Notes: generated by a model from the letters alone, not told the origin. A stretch of DNA of 64,000 nucleotides from Aphrocallistes beatrix (GCA_963281255.1 OY725493.1:5115857-5179856); one strand, 5' to 3'. Positions 1 through 13,465 are shown, counted from the stretch's first letter. Translations and numbers: made by a program.

Positions 1-3000
1 GTAATGGTGAGAACCACGTATAGCGTTCTCCATCATGTATCGCATCGCGTTCTCTGACTCGAAGAGATGCCTCATGAGGATGGAGGTGAGCGCTTGAAAG
101 CCCGAGAAGAGCATGTCCTTCTTGAGGCTGAAGAGATGCAGGCACCCCTTACATTTTCCGAATATGAGAGCGATGCGGTAGTCCTTCGTTAGCCGGATTG
201 AGAGCTGGAGCACTGCTTGCAGCAGAGAAGTGTTCTTCACGAATTTGAGGAGAGAAGCACAGTACCTGTATGGGAATTGGACCATAAGAGTCGTGCTGTA
301 ATATATTGATAATCGAATGGTTGAGGAACGCACGTGATCAGTGTTACTTTCTGGTCATAATTCAATGCCAAGTCAGACGCTATTTTCTTCATTTGATCGC
401 CATCTATTAGCGATAGAACTTGTAAGCTGAGGTAAAGTAAATAGAAGGAAAAATAAAATCACAAAAAATAACTGAGGAACTAACGAGAATCTGGAACATC
501 TTTAGAAACAAGTTCTGTCTCTTTACTTGAGGTAGGAGTCTCACTCTCGTCGTCTTTGGGGACTTCAGGCTTTTTAGTGTAACGAATGGGATATGTTGGT
601 GAGTGGAGATCAATTCCCCTCTAATGAGAGAAAAGGAAGCTAGTTAGTACTCGTCATTATTGAAAATGAATAGCTAATCCACAGTAATATAGTACGTAGT
701 TAGAAGGGTAATTTTGTAAATATTAGACCACGGATTATAGAAAGTTTGATAAAGCAAAAAGGAAAACGCACTGAGCAGGATTTGAACCTGCGCGGGCAAA
801 GCCCATTGGATTTCGAGTCCAACTCCTTAACCTCTCGGACATCAGTGCATAAAACTTTTATGAGGATTATAATACAATACTTCAAGGTCATTACAGCCAA
901 AAATTAAGTGCTACATATATGATTAACCGTGTGGATAGACGCAACCGATCTAACTAGAACTAATCACAAAATTATCTAGAGCTTACCATGGCCATCGTCT
1001 CCAGATTGAGGATATAACGGTTGTTCTTTTCAGTAATTCTAACAGAACATGTTGCATATATAAACTCCAAAATTTGCAACGAAAGAAAAAGCAAAAACTA
1101 ACATACGGAACAGATGCTGCCCCCTCTGAGAACGCATTATCAATAAGGGTCGAAGTTTCAGGGGAGAAGTTTGACCATCCACCACGGTTCGTGTTGAGCC
1201 ACGACCAGGTGTGGGCACCTGTTGGTCTACGATCCCTGTGAATAATCATCTGAGCATGTTTCTCCAGGAGATCAATGAAGAGAATGAGTGGGGACAGCCA
1301 CCTACGTGAATTCAATACAAATCAAACTGAGTATAAAATATAGCTCATCTAACGGATGACATGCGCTTACTCGATTGTTATGTCAACATCCTCTCCCAAT
1401 TTCTTGAGAGCTATGCTTAGTAGATTGATGCAATGGTCTTGTATTGGAGACCCCTCTGTACAGCTGAATGTGTTCAACGTCAGATTCTACATGTATATCG
1501 CATAAAGAGTATATTTGCAATCGCTGTAGCATACATAACAAGGATAAGCAAGATCTACCTCGAATAGGAACAGGAGCAGCAGGATGAGAGAGTACAGGTG
1601 CTGGTGCACAGGGGAATCTGATTGAGAACTCTGAATCATTTTCGCAGTTTCGTTGAATTCTTTGAAAATAAGATGTAGAGAAGGTTGGATGTAGCTCGGG
1701 CCCCAGTTCTCTGTGATTACTGTGAACAGAGGTACGATGCGGTAGACTGCCTGAGGCATCTTCTTCAGAAATTGAGCAGAACAAGAAATGACCTCATCTA
1801 CAAATTCCAGGTCTTCCCGCAAATTCAGTATCTTGGGAATGGGGGGCTCTTCCTTCAGGATAAAATAATATTTTGAAAGTATTTTCAAATATAAAGAAGT
1901 TTATAAGCACAACGCACCTTCAATTCATTATCTAACGAGAGAGCGATTGCTTTGGCGAAGTGGTCATCTTCACTCATGCTCTCCACCTCTTGCTAAATAA
2001 ATAAATTTATCGAACAGGGAGGTTATTACTGAAACCATGAAGAGACATACCTCTTCTGGATGTGTCATTAGCCACTCCAGAGCCTGTGCGATGTTGTTAG
2101 AACAGGATTGTAGAGCCTTGCCAGCCATATGAGCTGAGAATCCCATTTCTGTGAGCTAGGAGAGAGAGAAGAGGTACAGAAATGTCTTAAAAAGATTTAG
2201 AACTCAACTGCTTGTACCTTCTCAAGATGCAAGGGATCAGGAACAAACACTTGCTTCTGCGGTTGAGGCTGAGTCGGAGAAGAATCTTTCTTGGTCAGCT
2301 GTTCCAGTTTCTCTTTGAGCGTACTCTCCCCTTGCACGATGCCATGCAGCAGAGTGAGGTGAGGCTCCAGGAGACTGAGGCTTCCAGGACAGCTCAGGCT
2401 GTTCAGCAGCTTCCATGAGACTTTCAACGGTTGAATGAACAACTATACACGAACAGATATTAGCATACTACCGTAGTAGGCATGGGCATAGGCGCTAAAG
2501 CTATACCTGCTGAGCATTGATGAGGAAATTGACTGGCTCGAAAGGATAGGAGATCGGCTTAGAAGCGGGATTCTGCGCATCGGAAGCGGCGGGTTTGAAG
2601 GAAGGAATCGTATTCTGAGAGTGAAGCACGAGATTTATGTTGAGGAGTTTCTCAATGAAGTTTAGCCAAGCACTGAGCCACTTGTCACAAGATGCTATAT
2701 GGACTTCAGTCAAACTAAGAGTTTATAGTTAATCGTAACAGTGCCAACACTTACAAACAGGATAAGTTAGAGAGTTCTTGTCCTGACAGGGGTGAGTGAT
2801 GGTGTTGAAGGAGTCTTCATATAACCTGTGTGGATTGGTTAGAATGGAATAAACACTCTTTGCTGACTTATCAAGTTTGTAACTCACTCTACTAGCATCT
2901 GCATTCCTTCCCTCTTCTCAAACTCTGCCAGCATCAGGAGGTAAGGCTGGTTCCTCTCATCGAATAGGAAGTTGGACGATGAGATGATCAGACAGGACCG

Positions 3001-6000
3001 TACGAGATGTAGCACACTATAAATACAGTATTTTTAAAGCTAGCAATTTGACTGTGTGGTATACAATCAACCATACAACGTACTCTCTGCCGTATTTCGA
3101 ATCCTGTATGTCCGGCTGCCATACCAGCTTCTCTTTCAGAATAGCCACCAGGACCTGAGCCATCTCCATGCAGTTCTCATGCAGGTACCCTTTAGAGTTT
3201 CGGTTGGCTTTGCCTCGAGTGCCAGGAATGCTGCAAGCGAACCTCACTAGGTGCGTGAACAGGTCTGTGAGGTTACTTCCAAGCTGTCTGATCACGTGGA
3301 AGCAAGGCTTTAGTTTCTTTATCACGATAGAGGCTGGTTTCTTATCTGTCACTGCATCAGAACTGGATTCGCCTGATATCGACAGGAATTAATGAATGTT
3401 ATATCGCATTAAATTGAATTTAGAGTCTCACCATTGTGGTTGGGGGTTGTCACAGGACTCTGTTCGTCGTTTGGAATTAGCCTATCCACCTCTCTAGCGG
3501 GACAGGGGACAGGTGTGAGAGAGGGGGCCGATACAGGCTCGTTGAGGAGGAGTGCACTCTCCCAGAATAGCGAGTTGTGGAGGTAGGAAAGTTGCTTCAA
3601 AACTAGCTTTGAATTCTCGTCCTTGGTCCACACACTCAAGTATTTGATACTTCTCACCTCATTCTAAAAATAGAATTTAACCACAGTACTTGTTTTGTAA
3701 AATTACACTTGATTGGTGCGTACATTAGTCTTGTGTAAGTTGGCTAGAAGAGATATGAAGTGCTGAGTGATGCACATCCGGTGTAGGAGGGAGTGAGAGG
3801 AGGGAGATGCGTCAGGAGGCGTGCACGACATGAGGACAGACTTCAGTCCGATGGAGGAGGTCTCATAGAGAGGGGAGAGAGAGTCGAGGAGCTGGGACAG
3901 GTGCTGGGAGATGATGAGTTCTAACAACTCCTGAGGATTTTTCATAAACTCCTATAGATAGATAGTCCAGGTTAAACACAACTACTGCTGTAACAACACA
4001 TAGAGCGGGAGAGGTACTTACGACAATCTGTTTGATAGCGTTGAGTATGGTGTTCAGGATAGGAGAGTTGGAGAAGTCGAGTGGGAGGTTAGGCATGCAT
4101 AATATCTTCAGCAGTAGAGATATGCCACCTCTCTGCTGGAACTCTGTGAGGTGTTCATCGTTGTAGGATTTGGTAGCGACGATGTGAGTGATGAAACGGA
4201 TCTGAATGGTATATATAAATAAGGAACGAAGTAATACTGAAAAAGAATTATTAGCACACATAAACCTACCACGTTGAGGATATACTCGATGAGTGGAACC
4301 TGTTTCGATTTCTCTAAAGCTTGGTTGCTAAAAACGGACAAACACACAGATCAACTTCAAATAGAGAGCTATGATCAAAGTAGATCGAGAATACTCACCT
4401 AGAGTCCATCCTCGGCTTTTCGAGAGTGGTACTGTCGGAGCTAGTCGGACTGTTGTCATCCATGCCCTCTTCAGGATCGAGGACGGGGTCATCCTCCAGA
4501 GAGTCCCCCTTGAAGGGGATGATGATCCAATCAGGATTGGTCCCATAGTCCAAAATCCGCTCCAGGAGGCGAATCAGGGAGTCAAACACGTGGTTCCTGA
4601 GGGTGGGCTGGTGACGCATCAGCTGATCCATAGAAGAGCCCAGCACCGATGGAGTAACATCATACGCTGTGAAATATCATAGTTGTCAAGACGTAATACA
4701 TAACAGCAATAAGACAATGTGATATAGGCACCTGTAGCGTCTATGTTTTTACGCTTGCGCATGGCAGATAGGTATTCCGGACTGATGAGGATGGAGAAGA
4801 GTCTGTCGAACGGCTGCGCTTGGAGGAATGTGGTCAGGCCTCGGGTGTTCAGACAGAGAGCGCTCAGCATGTTGGGGAGAGCCGTCAGGATATCCACAGT
4901 AGGTGGAATCTGAACATATGAAGTAGCTTTCATAGGGACCCAAAATTTCAAAAAATAAAAACAGCGACAATAAATAAAAAGGTTTGACGCAGCACAAGTG
5001 TGGATTAATATGTTGCATTTGAAGAGAATAATATTTTCACACAACTGCAAAAGCAGAAGCTTCTCAACAGGGATAGAGTGGACTTCCAAAGTTGGCTTAG
5101 AGATCCACGCACAAGTGAGTTCAGAATCAAAACTATTTTCACAGGCCTCTACAGCAGCAGGAGATAGAGAACCCAATTCATCGGTTGATCTGTTCGACAT
5201 CGCACTACCGGGGGTGCTACCCCGGTTGAACAGGAAGTGTGTGGAGTACGGACTCCTCACTGCAATGGCTACTCACTCCAAGATAAACCCAGTCTCGTAT
5301 TTCGACCGGAAACATTACTTTTACCCGGACCTCCCTGCTGGATATCAGATCACACAGAAACGAGTTCCTCTAGCACAGGACGGGAGGGTAGAGTTCAAAT
5401 TGCAAAAGTCTCCAAAAGGTGTCAAGACAACTTCGACAGTTCGGATAGATAGGATCCAGTTGGAGCACGACAGCGCTAAGATCCTACTCGGAAAGTCGAA
5501 TGAGACTCTCCTGGACTACAACAGGTCCGGGGTGGGTCTGATGGAGATAGTCACGGCGCCTGACATCAAAGACGGAGAAGAAGCGGCCGCGTTCATAAAC
5601 GAGCTCCTACTTCTGCTGAAGGAGATTCGCGTCTGCGAAAGCTGGATGGAACCTGGCTCGTTCAGGGTTGATGCAAACGTATCTGTGCATAGGAACAACC
5701 AACCCTCTGTAAAGGTTGAAGTGAAGAACATTTCTTCAGTCAAATTTGTGAAAAAAGCTATTTCCTACGAGATCTCTAGACAGAGAAAGCTGTATGAGAA
5801 GGGAGAGGAGGTGGTAGAGGAAACTCGGATGTACGACACCGCCCGCTCAGTCACCCATGCGACCAGAGAGAAGGGGGGGAGCAGTGACTACAGGTTCATT
5901 CCAGAGCCTGACCTGCCTCCCATATGGGTGATTGATAGCGAAAATGAAGGCTTCCATAAAGTAGCTCCATCCGAGTTAGAAAACTGTATTGATTTAGCAG

Positions 6001-9000
6001 AGGTGAGGACTCAACTGAGAGAACTCCCGAACGCGAAGAGAAGGAGGCTTTCAGAAACTTATGGACTGAGGGAAGACCAGATAGAGAACCTGATGGTTAG
6101 TCCAAATATGCTGGAATACCTGGAGAAAACCGCGAGGTTAGTACCCAATATATCCCCAATCGAGACTATCAACTGGATGGATAGGATGGTTGGCCTGCTA
6201 GCGAATCGAGACCTCACCATCAAAGATTCAGTTGTGTCACCCGAGGCACTCCACTCTCTGATGCAACTTTTATACCTTGATAAGAAAATAACCAAACACA
6301 CTCTGGGCACTGTTCTGAAAACGATAACGGAAGGAGACGATCGGACACCAGATACGATTGTGAAGGAGGAAGGGCTGTGTAAGATGGACGGTAGAGAGGA
6401 ATTACTGGAAGTGGTTAGGGGGATATTGAGTGATGACCCAGACCTCGTGACTAGCCTTACTCGCAACAAGAAGAAGCTAATCCAGTTAGTTAATGGGAGA
6501 GTGATGGCGAGAACCAACGGTAGAGCAGACCCAGTTGCTTCACAGCAAGTAGTTAGTGACTATTTCGAGTGATCATGTAACAAAACCTAAATTCCAATTC
6601 GAATAATTATAGCAAAGCAGCTTACAGGCTTGAGTAGCAGTGAGTTGAGCACGACTCCAGGCAGACCAGTCATCTGCAGGGGAGTTAGGTGGGAAGGCTC
6701 GTTTAGGATGTAATTAGTCACTATCTCAGTAGCTAGAGAGAGGTGTGAAGTAGGAATGTATTCATAAGAATTAAACATAATACTCTGGAGTAGTACCTGG
6801 TAGGTAGAGGGTAGGGCCGTAATACTCCACATTGCTGATGATGTGCTTCAGGTGTGGGAGGAGTGGGGACTCGCACACTATAAATACTGTCAACTCAATT
6901 ACGATGTTATTTAAATTTGGTCTGAGTACTCACGGTTGCGGAGGGTTTCTGGGAAGTAGAGATCTGAGGCCGCTTTCTTGAAGAAGTTCAGTAAGGACTT
7001 GATCAGAGCGGATCTCTGAGGGAGACATTGTAAAGTAGAGTGTCTCATTTCTGAGAGAACCTGGTCCAACTCTTCACAGGTCAGGGTACAACGAAGCTCC
7101 TCTTCTAACTCCATCGGTTCCACTTCCGTTCCCTTCTTAGCCTCCTCGCCCTTCTCTTCTTTCTCCTCCTTACCCTCTCCCTCTCCGCTCGCACTGCCTT
7201 CTGATTCTGACTTACTGTCAGGAGGCATGGGAGCTACTGGTGGGAGAGCATGAGGGGCATCTCGTTTACAAATCTCCATCTCCATCTATTATGTAGACAA
7301 ATAGCATGGCATGCGTTGTATGAATTCTTGCCTGTATACAGCAGTATGCAGTGACGTACCTCCAACCGGTCGAATAGCACATCACAGATGGACTTGGCTT
7401 GGGTAGGCTGGATGTCCAGTGTGGAGAGTAAGTCTATTACTCTGACTGCGCGAGTCACTAACTAAAGAAATAATAGAAATAATAAATCAGCTGTGTGTGT
7501 CAGGTTCTGATAACGCAAAGTAACACTCACTGATACGTTTAGAGGATTGTCAGTCTTCCAGGAAATGACCTGAATCAAGAACTCAATGTGTCCACTCGCG
7601 ATAAGAGCGGCAGCGCCTAGGTTAGAACGGAAATAGAACATTATGATAATAATACATAAGACCATGTCTTAGTAGAATTAATGAATGGATAGACTCACTT
7701 GGTTCATTGATGGCCATGTGGTAGAGGAATGAGAAGAGGGTGGTGATAAAGGATTGGGAATACAAGAGGACGTTCATTTCTAAAAAGAAAGTAGAGACAT
7801 AATGTCATCCGTTTTAATTCAAGTGAGGTCTGGCACTACCTGTCATGGACTTGATGATCTTCCTTACGAGAGAGGCGAGGAAACCGTAATAATTCTGACA
7901 ATCTAGAGCTGACACGATCTTGTTAATGGTGGGGAAATTTCTCGTTTCTCTCTCTTGTTGAATGAGGGCTGTTAGGTTTCGAAAACATGTAGCTTTGAGT
8001 TTCTGAGAAAAAGAATTATAATAAAAAAGAACAAAATAAATACCAAAAGCAACACACGCTACAGACCATAGTGATAGAATCATCTGATTTAATCTCCAAT
8101 AGTTCAACCAACTCCTCTATCAGTCCCTGGTCCACTATTGTCTGGATAAAATCAGGTACGAATCCGGAATATACTGTAGAGGGAGAGCATGTGATGTAAT
8201 GATGGAAAAATATTTAAAAATTATAGCCAACTGATCTCACTTAGAATGGATGTAGCTGTTAATTGCGCATCGATGCATTGGCATCTGAGATTAAAGTTGG
8301 GAAAGTGCATTGCTCGCTGTATTCTGTACAGCAAGTGAGACTAAAAGAACAGATAAACATCGTAAACAACAACAAAACGTTCTATCTTGTCTCCTCACGA
8401 ATAGATCTACCTGTTTTAGTCTTGGGATCTTAACAGTTTTGAGAACATGTTGTAGGATCTGTTGTGGATTTTCTGAATACTAAACACGGAATGTTTAAAG
8501 GATGGACTAGGAGGACTAGGACAACGATAAGGTAACGTACTGAATATAAATTTTCCAATTCTATGCTCTGAACTCCGTCACTCTGGAACTGTGAGGTGGA
8601 AGCCGTTAACCACAGTCTCGACAAATTGACTCGAGAATAATTAGAAAGGAATACTTACTTTCTCATCCGCAGATGCGGGTTGAGGAGGGAACTCAAAGTG
8701 AACAGATGTAGCTGAAGTTGGAAAACTCTAAAACAAAGTGTAAAAATCTCATTAGTAAATAAGTCGGGTCCAATGTGCAGTTTATTAACCCACTTGTAAA
8801 TCAGCAATTTGTGAAATCTTCTTCAGACCAAACCCACTCTCTTTCCCTCCCATGGACTCAGCCAGGTTGAAGAGTCTGTTGGTGAGGGCGTTTCTCTGAG
8901 CGATTGGGAGTCTGCTTATGTAGTGGCACCGCTTGCTAAACAATAATCACATATCGAATTAAATAAATTCGTATTTTCGCTCGCAGTCATAATTTTTACC

Positions 9001-9710
9001 TGAAAACAAATATAACGTTAAGAGATGCAAGAACAACTTCTAAGTCGTTGCTGGTGAGAAGAGCGATTAAGTGCTAGAAATAATGGAAGACTCAATATGC
9101 GTACATCGAAATACTAACTCTCTCGCGTTAGGAAGAGTATCTACCTCCATCGAATAATATATCTGTCTCGCGTTCGCGTTCTCAATCAAGAGAGATGTGA
9201 AAGATAAAATGTGAAGTACCAACTCTCGTTTCTATAAGAATCAGTAAAATTATAATGTTATAATAATCAGGATTACAAGAGTGACATTATTGTACCTCTG
9301 GGTCCGAGATGTCGGGGACAAGGTAGATGTTGTCAGGTTCTTGGAGAGGGTTATCAGGGGGGAGCTGTGTGCACTCAGAGAGAACTTGATCGAATCTGTT
9401 CAGAACATCGATCCAGTGGTAGAGCTCACTCTAAGGAATCGAAAAAATAAATGCATTCATTTGTCTTATATTTTAGGCAAATTATAGTGAGTACCTTCCC
9501 AAAGTTCCAAGTGATGATAAGTTTGAGCTCAGCCAAGAGATCTTGATCAGAACAAGTTTTGAACAGTTGGATAATATCTCTGCAACTCTGAGGCTAGAAG
9601 AGAGGAGACGAGGGAGAAATTTAGATAAGTCGGGAGTGGAAATTGAACAGCCAAAGGTACCTTACCAAGTCATTGAGACTCCTCTTTAGTTTGATTTTAT
9701 CAATTTTCAT
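1..9710 (-). CDS. HUWE1: HUWE1-type HECT E3 ubiquitin ligase, N-terminal part (runs off left edge)
   Basis: Multi-exon gene with short introns. It starts with a 15-codon exon at 9710..9666 ([15 protein letters not shown]), close to the human HUWE1 start, followed by a GTAAGG donor. Later exons match HUWE1 in order: a VHFEF block near 8.7 kb and [10 protein letters not shown] near 7.4 kb (DUF908/DUF913 armadillo-like region), an acidic spacer near 7.2 kb, [11 protein letters not shown] near 4.85 kb, LMRHQPTL near 4.6 kb, a UBA domain ([15 protein letters not shown]) at about 2063-2155, and a WWE domain ([16 protein letters not shown]) at about 990-1240. HUWE1 polyubiquitinates substrates such as MCL1, p53 and histones. 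The catalytic HECT domain would lie beyond position 1, so only roughly the first 40% of the protein is here. Two introns host other genes: tRNA-Ser between exons ending at 987 and starting at 617, and GatB between 6625 and 4910. Exon edges are estimated by eye. Confidence 0.93.
767..848 (-). tRNA. tRNA-Ser, anticodon CGA
   Basis: Read on the minus strand, an 82-nt cloverleaf is complete. The acceptor stem is GCACTGA paired with TCAGTGC, then discriminator G. The anticodon stem is TTGGA/TCCAA around the loop CTCGAAA, giving anticodon CGA. The long class II variable arm typical of serine tRNA is built on GGGC/GCCC. The T stem is GCAGG/CCTGC with a canonical B box GGTTCAAATCC. No intron. Two T runs (TTTT and TTTTT) follow directly as a Pol III terminator. 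It sits inside a HUWE1 intron on the same strand. Confidence 0.96.
4998..6572 (+). CDS. GATB: Mitochondrial glutamyl-tRNA(Gln) amidotransferase subunit B, nested in a HUWE1 intron
   Basis: Single-exon, 524 codons. GatB (PET112) binds Glu-tRNA(Gln) in the GatCAB complex, which converts it to Gln-tRNA(Gln) in mitochondria. The family signature VGLEIHAQ is at residues 32-39, [19 protein letters not shown] follows near residue 100, then [30 protein letters not shown] and [12 protein letters not shown]. The C-terminal part fits the GatB/YqeY tRNA-binding domain and ends in a [11 protein letters not shown]-type motif. The basic N-terminus before residue 30 looks like a mitochondrial presequence. 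Translation may start at Met1 or Met5 (5010). The whole gene lies in the HUWE1 intron from 6625 to 4910, on the opposite strand. Codon use and flanking host exons argue against bacterial contamination. Confidence 0.95.
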   Translation: MWINMLHLKRIIFSHNCKSRSFSTGIEWTSKVGLEIHAQVSSESKLFSQASTAAGDREPNSSVDLFDIALPGVLPRLNRKCVEYGLLTAMATHSKINPVSYFDRKHYFYPDLPAGYQITQKRVPLAQDGRVEFKLQKSPKGVKTTSTVRIDRIQLEHDSAKILLGKSNETLLDYNRSGVGLMEIVTAPDIKDGEEAAAFINELLLLLKEIRVCESWMEPGSFRVDANVSVHRNNQPSVKVEVKNISSVKFVKKAISYEISRQRKLYEKGEEVVEETRMYDTARSVTHATREKGGSSDYRFIPEPDLPPIWVIDSENEGFHKVAPSELENCIDLAEVRTQLRELPNAKRRRLSETYGLREDQIENLMVSPNMLEYLEKTARLVPNISPIETINWMDRMVGLLANRDLTIKDSVVSPEALHSLMQLLYLDKKITKHTLGTVLKTITEGDDRTPDTIVKEEGLCKMDGREELLEVVRGILSDDPDLVTSLTRNKKKLIQLVNGRVMARTNGRADPVASQQVVSDYFE

Positions 9711-9848
9711 GACCACCCATAAAAGGACAGGAATAATCCGTTCCTCTCACTGTACAAGCTAGCTATTCTTTCATAAAAATTGCGTTAAAGTACCAAGGAT
9801 AAAATAAAAAGTTCACCATGGATGAATAAGGAAATAACTAAGAAACAA

Positions 9849-12800
9849 TCACAAATATAAACTAGCTGCAAACACAATGTCTCGCTTAATCTTGAGAGTT
9901 CCATCAAGAAACTTCTGCTCCAACTCTTCATTGCCAATGGTTTTTGCCGCCTGTCCCATCTCTCTCAGCAGCTCCTCTAACCGTCTCATACATCTGATGA
10001 TGCTCCCCTCGAACACTGTCGTCATCTTACAGATGTCCCCGAAGTGGCACCCTTTAGCCCAGCCATACACGACATCCATGAGGTGCGGCTTGAACGAGTC
10101 CACGTACTCTTGTTCGTCTAGGGCCATCTTCGCCTCCACAGCGACAGATCCGATCCTCCGAGCGCACTGCTGCATCACCCTTAGGGGGCCAGACAGGTTC
10201 TCTGCTATCTGGACAGGATCATCGGTCTTCTCTTGGAACACAAAGCAGGAGAGAATAGCTACGCATTGCTCCGGGGTGAGGGTGTTAAAGGCGCCATTGA
10301 ATATCATCTCTGTCAGCAAGAGCTCGTCTCCACTGCTGATCTCGCAAGCCACTCTCCCCTTCATCTCGATGACGTCATTAGGACTAGCGTAACCGAGACG
10401 ACGCAGCACACGCTTACGTCTCTTCAGCTCGTCCATCTGCTGCACGGACTCTGCTTGTTTTAAATCCTTCCTAATCTAACATGCAGCATAACAATAGAGT
10501 TAACCGTCAACTAGCTAAGTAGCTACCTGCTTGGCCTCGGTTTGCAGCCTCTCCTTCTCTCTGAACATTGTATAGAGAGTCTCCAGGTCTGGAGAGCTGT
10601 GCAGGTCGTGCGCTACCAACCGTCCCTCCAACAACTTCCTCTTCTTCTCCAGCTCCTTAAACGCCTCTTCTTTCACATTCATATCCAAGATGGGATCAAG
10701 TTTAGAAAGGTCCCCGTCGAACCTCTTGATCACCTCATCCAGACACCTCTCCACTTGTCGCCTAGCGTCTGGGGGCCTGAGGTCATCCGGAAGGAAGAGT
10801 CTGATCGCGGATATTTCCACTACCGCCTCCAGGAGGACCGGAATTACCTGAAGCTCTTTCGCCTCGCCAAGTTTAGCTGGTTCGGGCAGGGTTTTTGGCG
10901 CGTTCTTGACAGAGAGGGAGGTGCAGTTGAGGAGGACTTCTAGAATGAAGATATTCGCTTCGACGCCCGTCCTGCCTCTACTACCAGGGTTGTTCTTCTT
11001 GTGGTAGTTGATAACCACGCCCCATCCGTAGTTATCTTCTCCGTTTTCGATCCGAACCAGTCTTCCTGGATTAAAGAATGGGAGACAGTATTGCGGCTGA
11101 AGGATGTACTTCAGTCCTTCCTTCTTCAATCTAAGTAGTTGGTTATATGTACAATGAAATATGGTTAAAAAGTAGTGTATGTATGTATGTATCACACCTA
11201 TCGACTTGCTGCGCGATCTTGTAGTAGGAGCTGATTTGGTCCTCATTGCGGATACAGATACAAGCCTTCTTAGCTTCCAAGTCCTGGAGACGGGTCTCCA
11301 GCTCAGGAATGCCGCAGTTATTCTGGAATTGATGGAAACTCCTCTCCAGAATGAACTCCGGATTGATCCCGTCCACTCGCAGCAAGTTCAGCACCATGTT
11401 GTAGGTCTGGTGGAATGCAGAGTTGAGAGGATGGGGCTCTCCTTGGAGCAGACTACGTCCTAGAGAACAAGGATTCTAACCAGGTGTTACAATTTCAAGA
11501 ACACCAGTAGGGATATGTACCGATTGCAGCGTCCATGTGTTCGTCGACCATGAGCATCACAATCCCTCTCTCGTCCAGTCCCCTCCTCCCAGCCCTTCCC
11601 GACATCTGGATGTACTCCCCGCTGTTCAGCCAGCGGAAGTTCTCCCCGTCGTACTTCCTCGCTCTCGCGAACACCACAGTACGGGCGGGCATGTTGAGTC
11701 CTAGTGAGAAAGTCTCCGTGGCGAAGAGAACCTTGAGAAGGCCCTCCCCGAACAGAATCTCAATGATCTCCTTGAGGATGGGCAGGAGGCCGGAGTGATG
11801 TATCCCCACGCCCCTCTTCAGAAGAGGCAGGACGTTCTCAATCTGCGGCAGCTTCTTGTCCTCCTCGTTGAGGACTGCTATCGCGTTAATAAACACGTCT
11901 TGTACCAATCTCTTCTCGTCGCTGGTATTGAAGTCCATCTTGGAGAGCTGGAGTGCATACGCTTCGCATTCTCTGCGACTGAAACTAAACACAATCACAG
12001 GCTGTAGGTTCTTCTCCATTATCACCTCCACAATCTTAGTAACGTAGTTCCCTCCCTTTCCTCCCTTTCCGCCCTTCTTCCCCTTCGGCTCCGGGTTCTC
12101 AGTCAGAATGGTCATTGCCTTCTGGAAGTTGTCCTCCAGGAAATCTCCGCTCTCGTTCACTACGAGGTGCAGCCCGTCTCCCCCGCAAGGGAAGATGTAG
12201 TGCTGAAGAGGAACGGGCCGCTGGTCCGTGTAGACCACGTGAACAGGTTGCTGGTGCAGGAGAGACACCCACTCTGCGAATTGTCGCGCGTTAGGAATGG
12301 TAGCGGATAGGAACACATAATGGACGTTGTCAGGTAGTAGGATGATGGTCTCCTCCCAAACGACCCCTCGGTCTTTGTCACGCATATAATGGATCTCGTC
12401 AAATATAACCCAACCCACCTCACGCATGACCTCTGACCCTCTGTACAGCATATTTCTCAAGATCTCGGTTGTCATGACGAGAACTGAAGCGCTCGGATTG
12501 ATAGTGACGTCACCAGTCATCAGTCCGACATCTCTGAAGATGTCCAGCATTTCTCGGTACTTCTGGTTGCTGAGTGCCTTGATGGGAGTGGTGTAGATCA
12601 CTCTCTGCTTGTCCCTCAGACTCAGAGCTATCGCGTACTCAGCCACAGCCGTCTTCCCAGCTGAAGTGTGCGCGCTTACTAACACTGATTGGTTGCCTTC
12701 TAGGCTGTTTATAGCTTCCTGTTGAAAAGGGTCGAGTTTGAATGGAAACTCTCTCAGAGGGGGTTCATTGGAGGGGACTAGGGGTGTGTATTCTATGCCT

Positions 12801-13465
12801 TGTGGTACCGAGACCTCGTGCACGCAGCCGGAGTGTCCTGTGTCCACCTGTTTCAGACCTGCTCTCGGGAACCTGAAACTTTGGATACTCAACTCTTCCA
12901 ACTCTTTACTAGCGACTAATGGCGCTTCAGGACTGACATTGTCCTGTGGTTCCAAGTCAGTAACTTGATCCTGTAAGCCTTCTTTCGCCCTTGTTTTATT
13001 TGAAGCATTATTCTGCAGAAGAACAAAATATAAATCAGACTATAATATTAGCAATTAGTTTTTAATCTTAGTTGATAATAGATATTTATACATATATACA
13101 TCAAGGTCGTCACCAACTGAATATAGCTGTATAATAATTAATAAGAAATGCTTAGAATATTCTAGAACATTCGTGATGAAGTGAGAAGTTACATTAGCTT
13201 CTTCATTAGGATAAGGGTTCTCTTCTCTGCTATCTGGTGTTTCCTTAGAAGTAATGGGAGAGTCTAATTTCTTCCTCTTGGTGCTAGGAGTGGGGTCAGG
13301 GGGTGACACTACTACCAAATCTTGAGAAGAGTCAGCTGATCTCTGTCCTCTCCCCCTCCCTCTCCTACCTATACCTCGCCCCCTCCTGCTGCCTCCCCTA
13401 CCCCTCCTAGGGCTGGAAGTTCTCCTGAAATCACTGAAGAGATCAGGGGAAAACGCATCATCCAT
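9849..13465 (-). CDS. MTREX: MTR4 exosome RNA helicase (Ski2-like)
   Basis: Five exons, about 1,000 residues. MTR4 is the nuclear 3'-5' helicase that feeds RNA to the exosome in TRAMP/NEXT-type complexes. The first exon (13465 to about 13172) encodes MDDAF and an RG-rich, low-complexity N-terminus. The next exon, starting near 13015, holds motif I (SAHTSAGKT), the DEIH box (VIFDEIHYM), SATIPN, and motif VI ([10 protein letters not shown]). Downstream exons encode the arch/KOW region, with the conserved [14 protein letters not shown] stretch. The last exon (10477 to 9849) encodes the C-terminal DSHCT domain and ends [14 protein letters not shown], nearly identical to the human C-terminus. The stop codon is about 140 bp from the HUWE1 start on the same strand. 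Exon ends are by-eye GT-AG calls. Confidence 0.96.

Noticed and set aside
4998-6572. GatB as bacterial contamination or recent bacterial transfer
   Set aside because: It has a mitochondrial-type N-terminus, matches animal GATB, and is flanked on both sides by correctly ordered HUWE1 exons.
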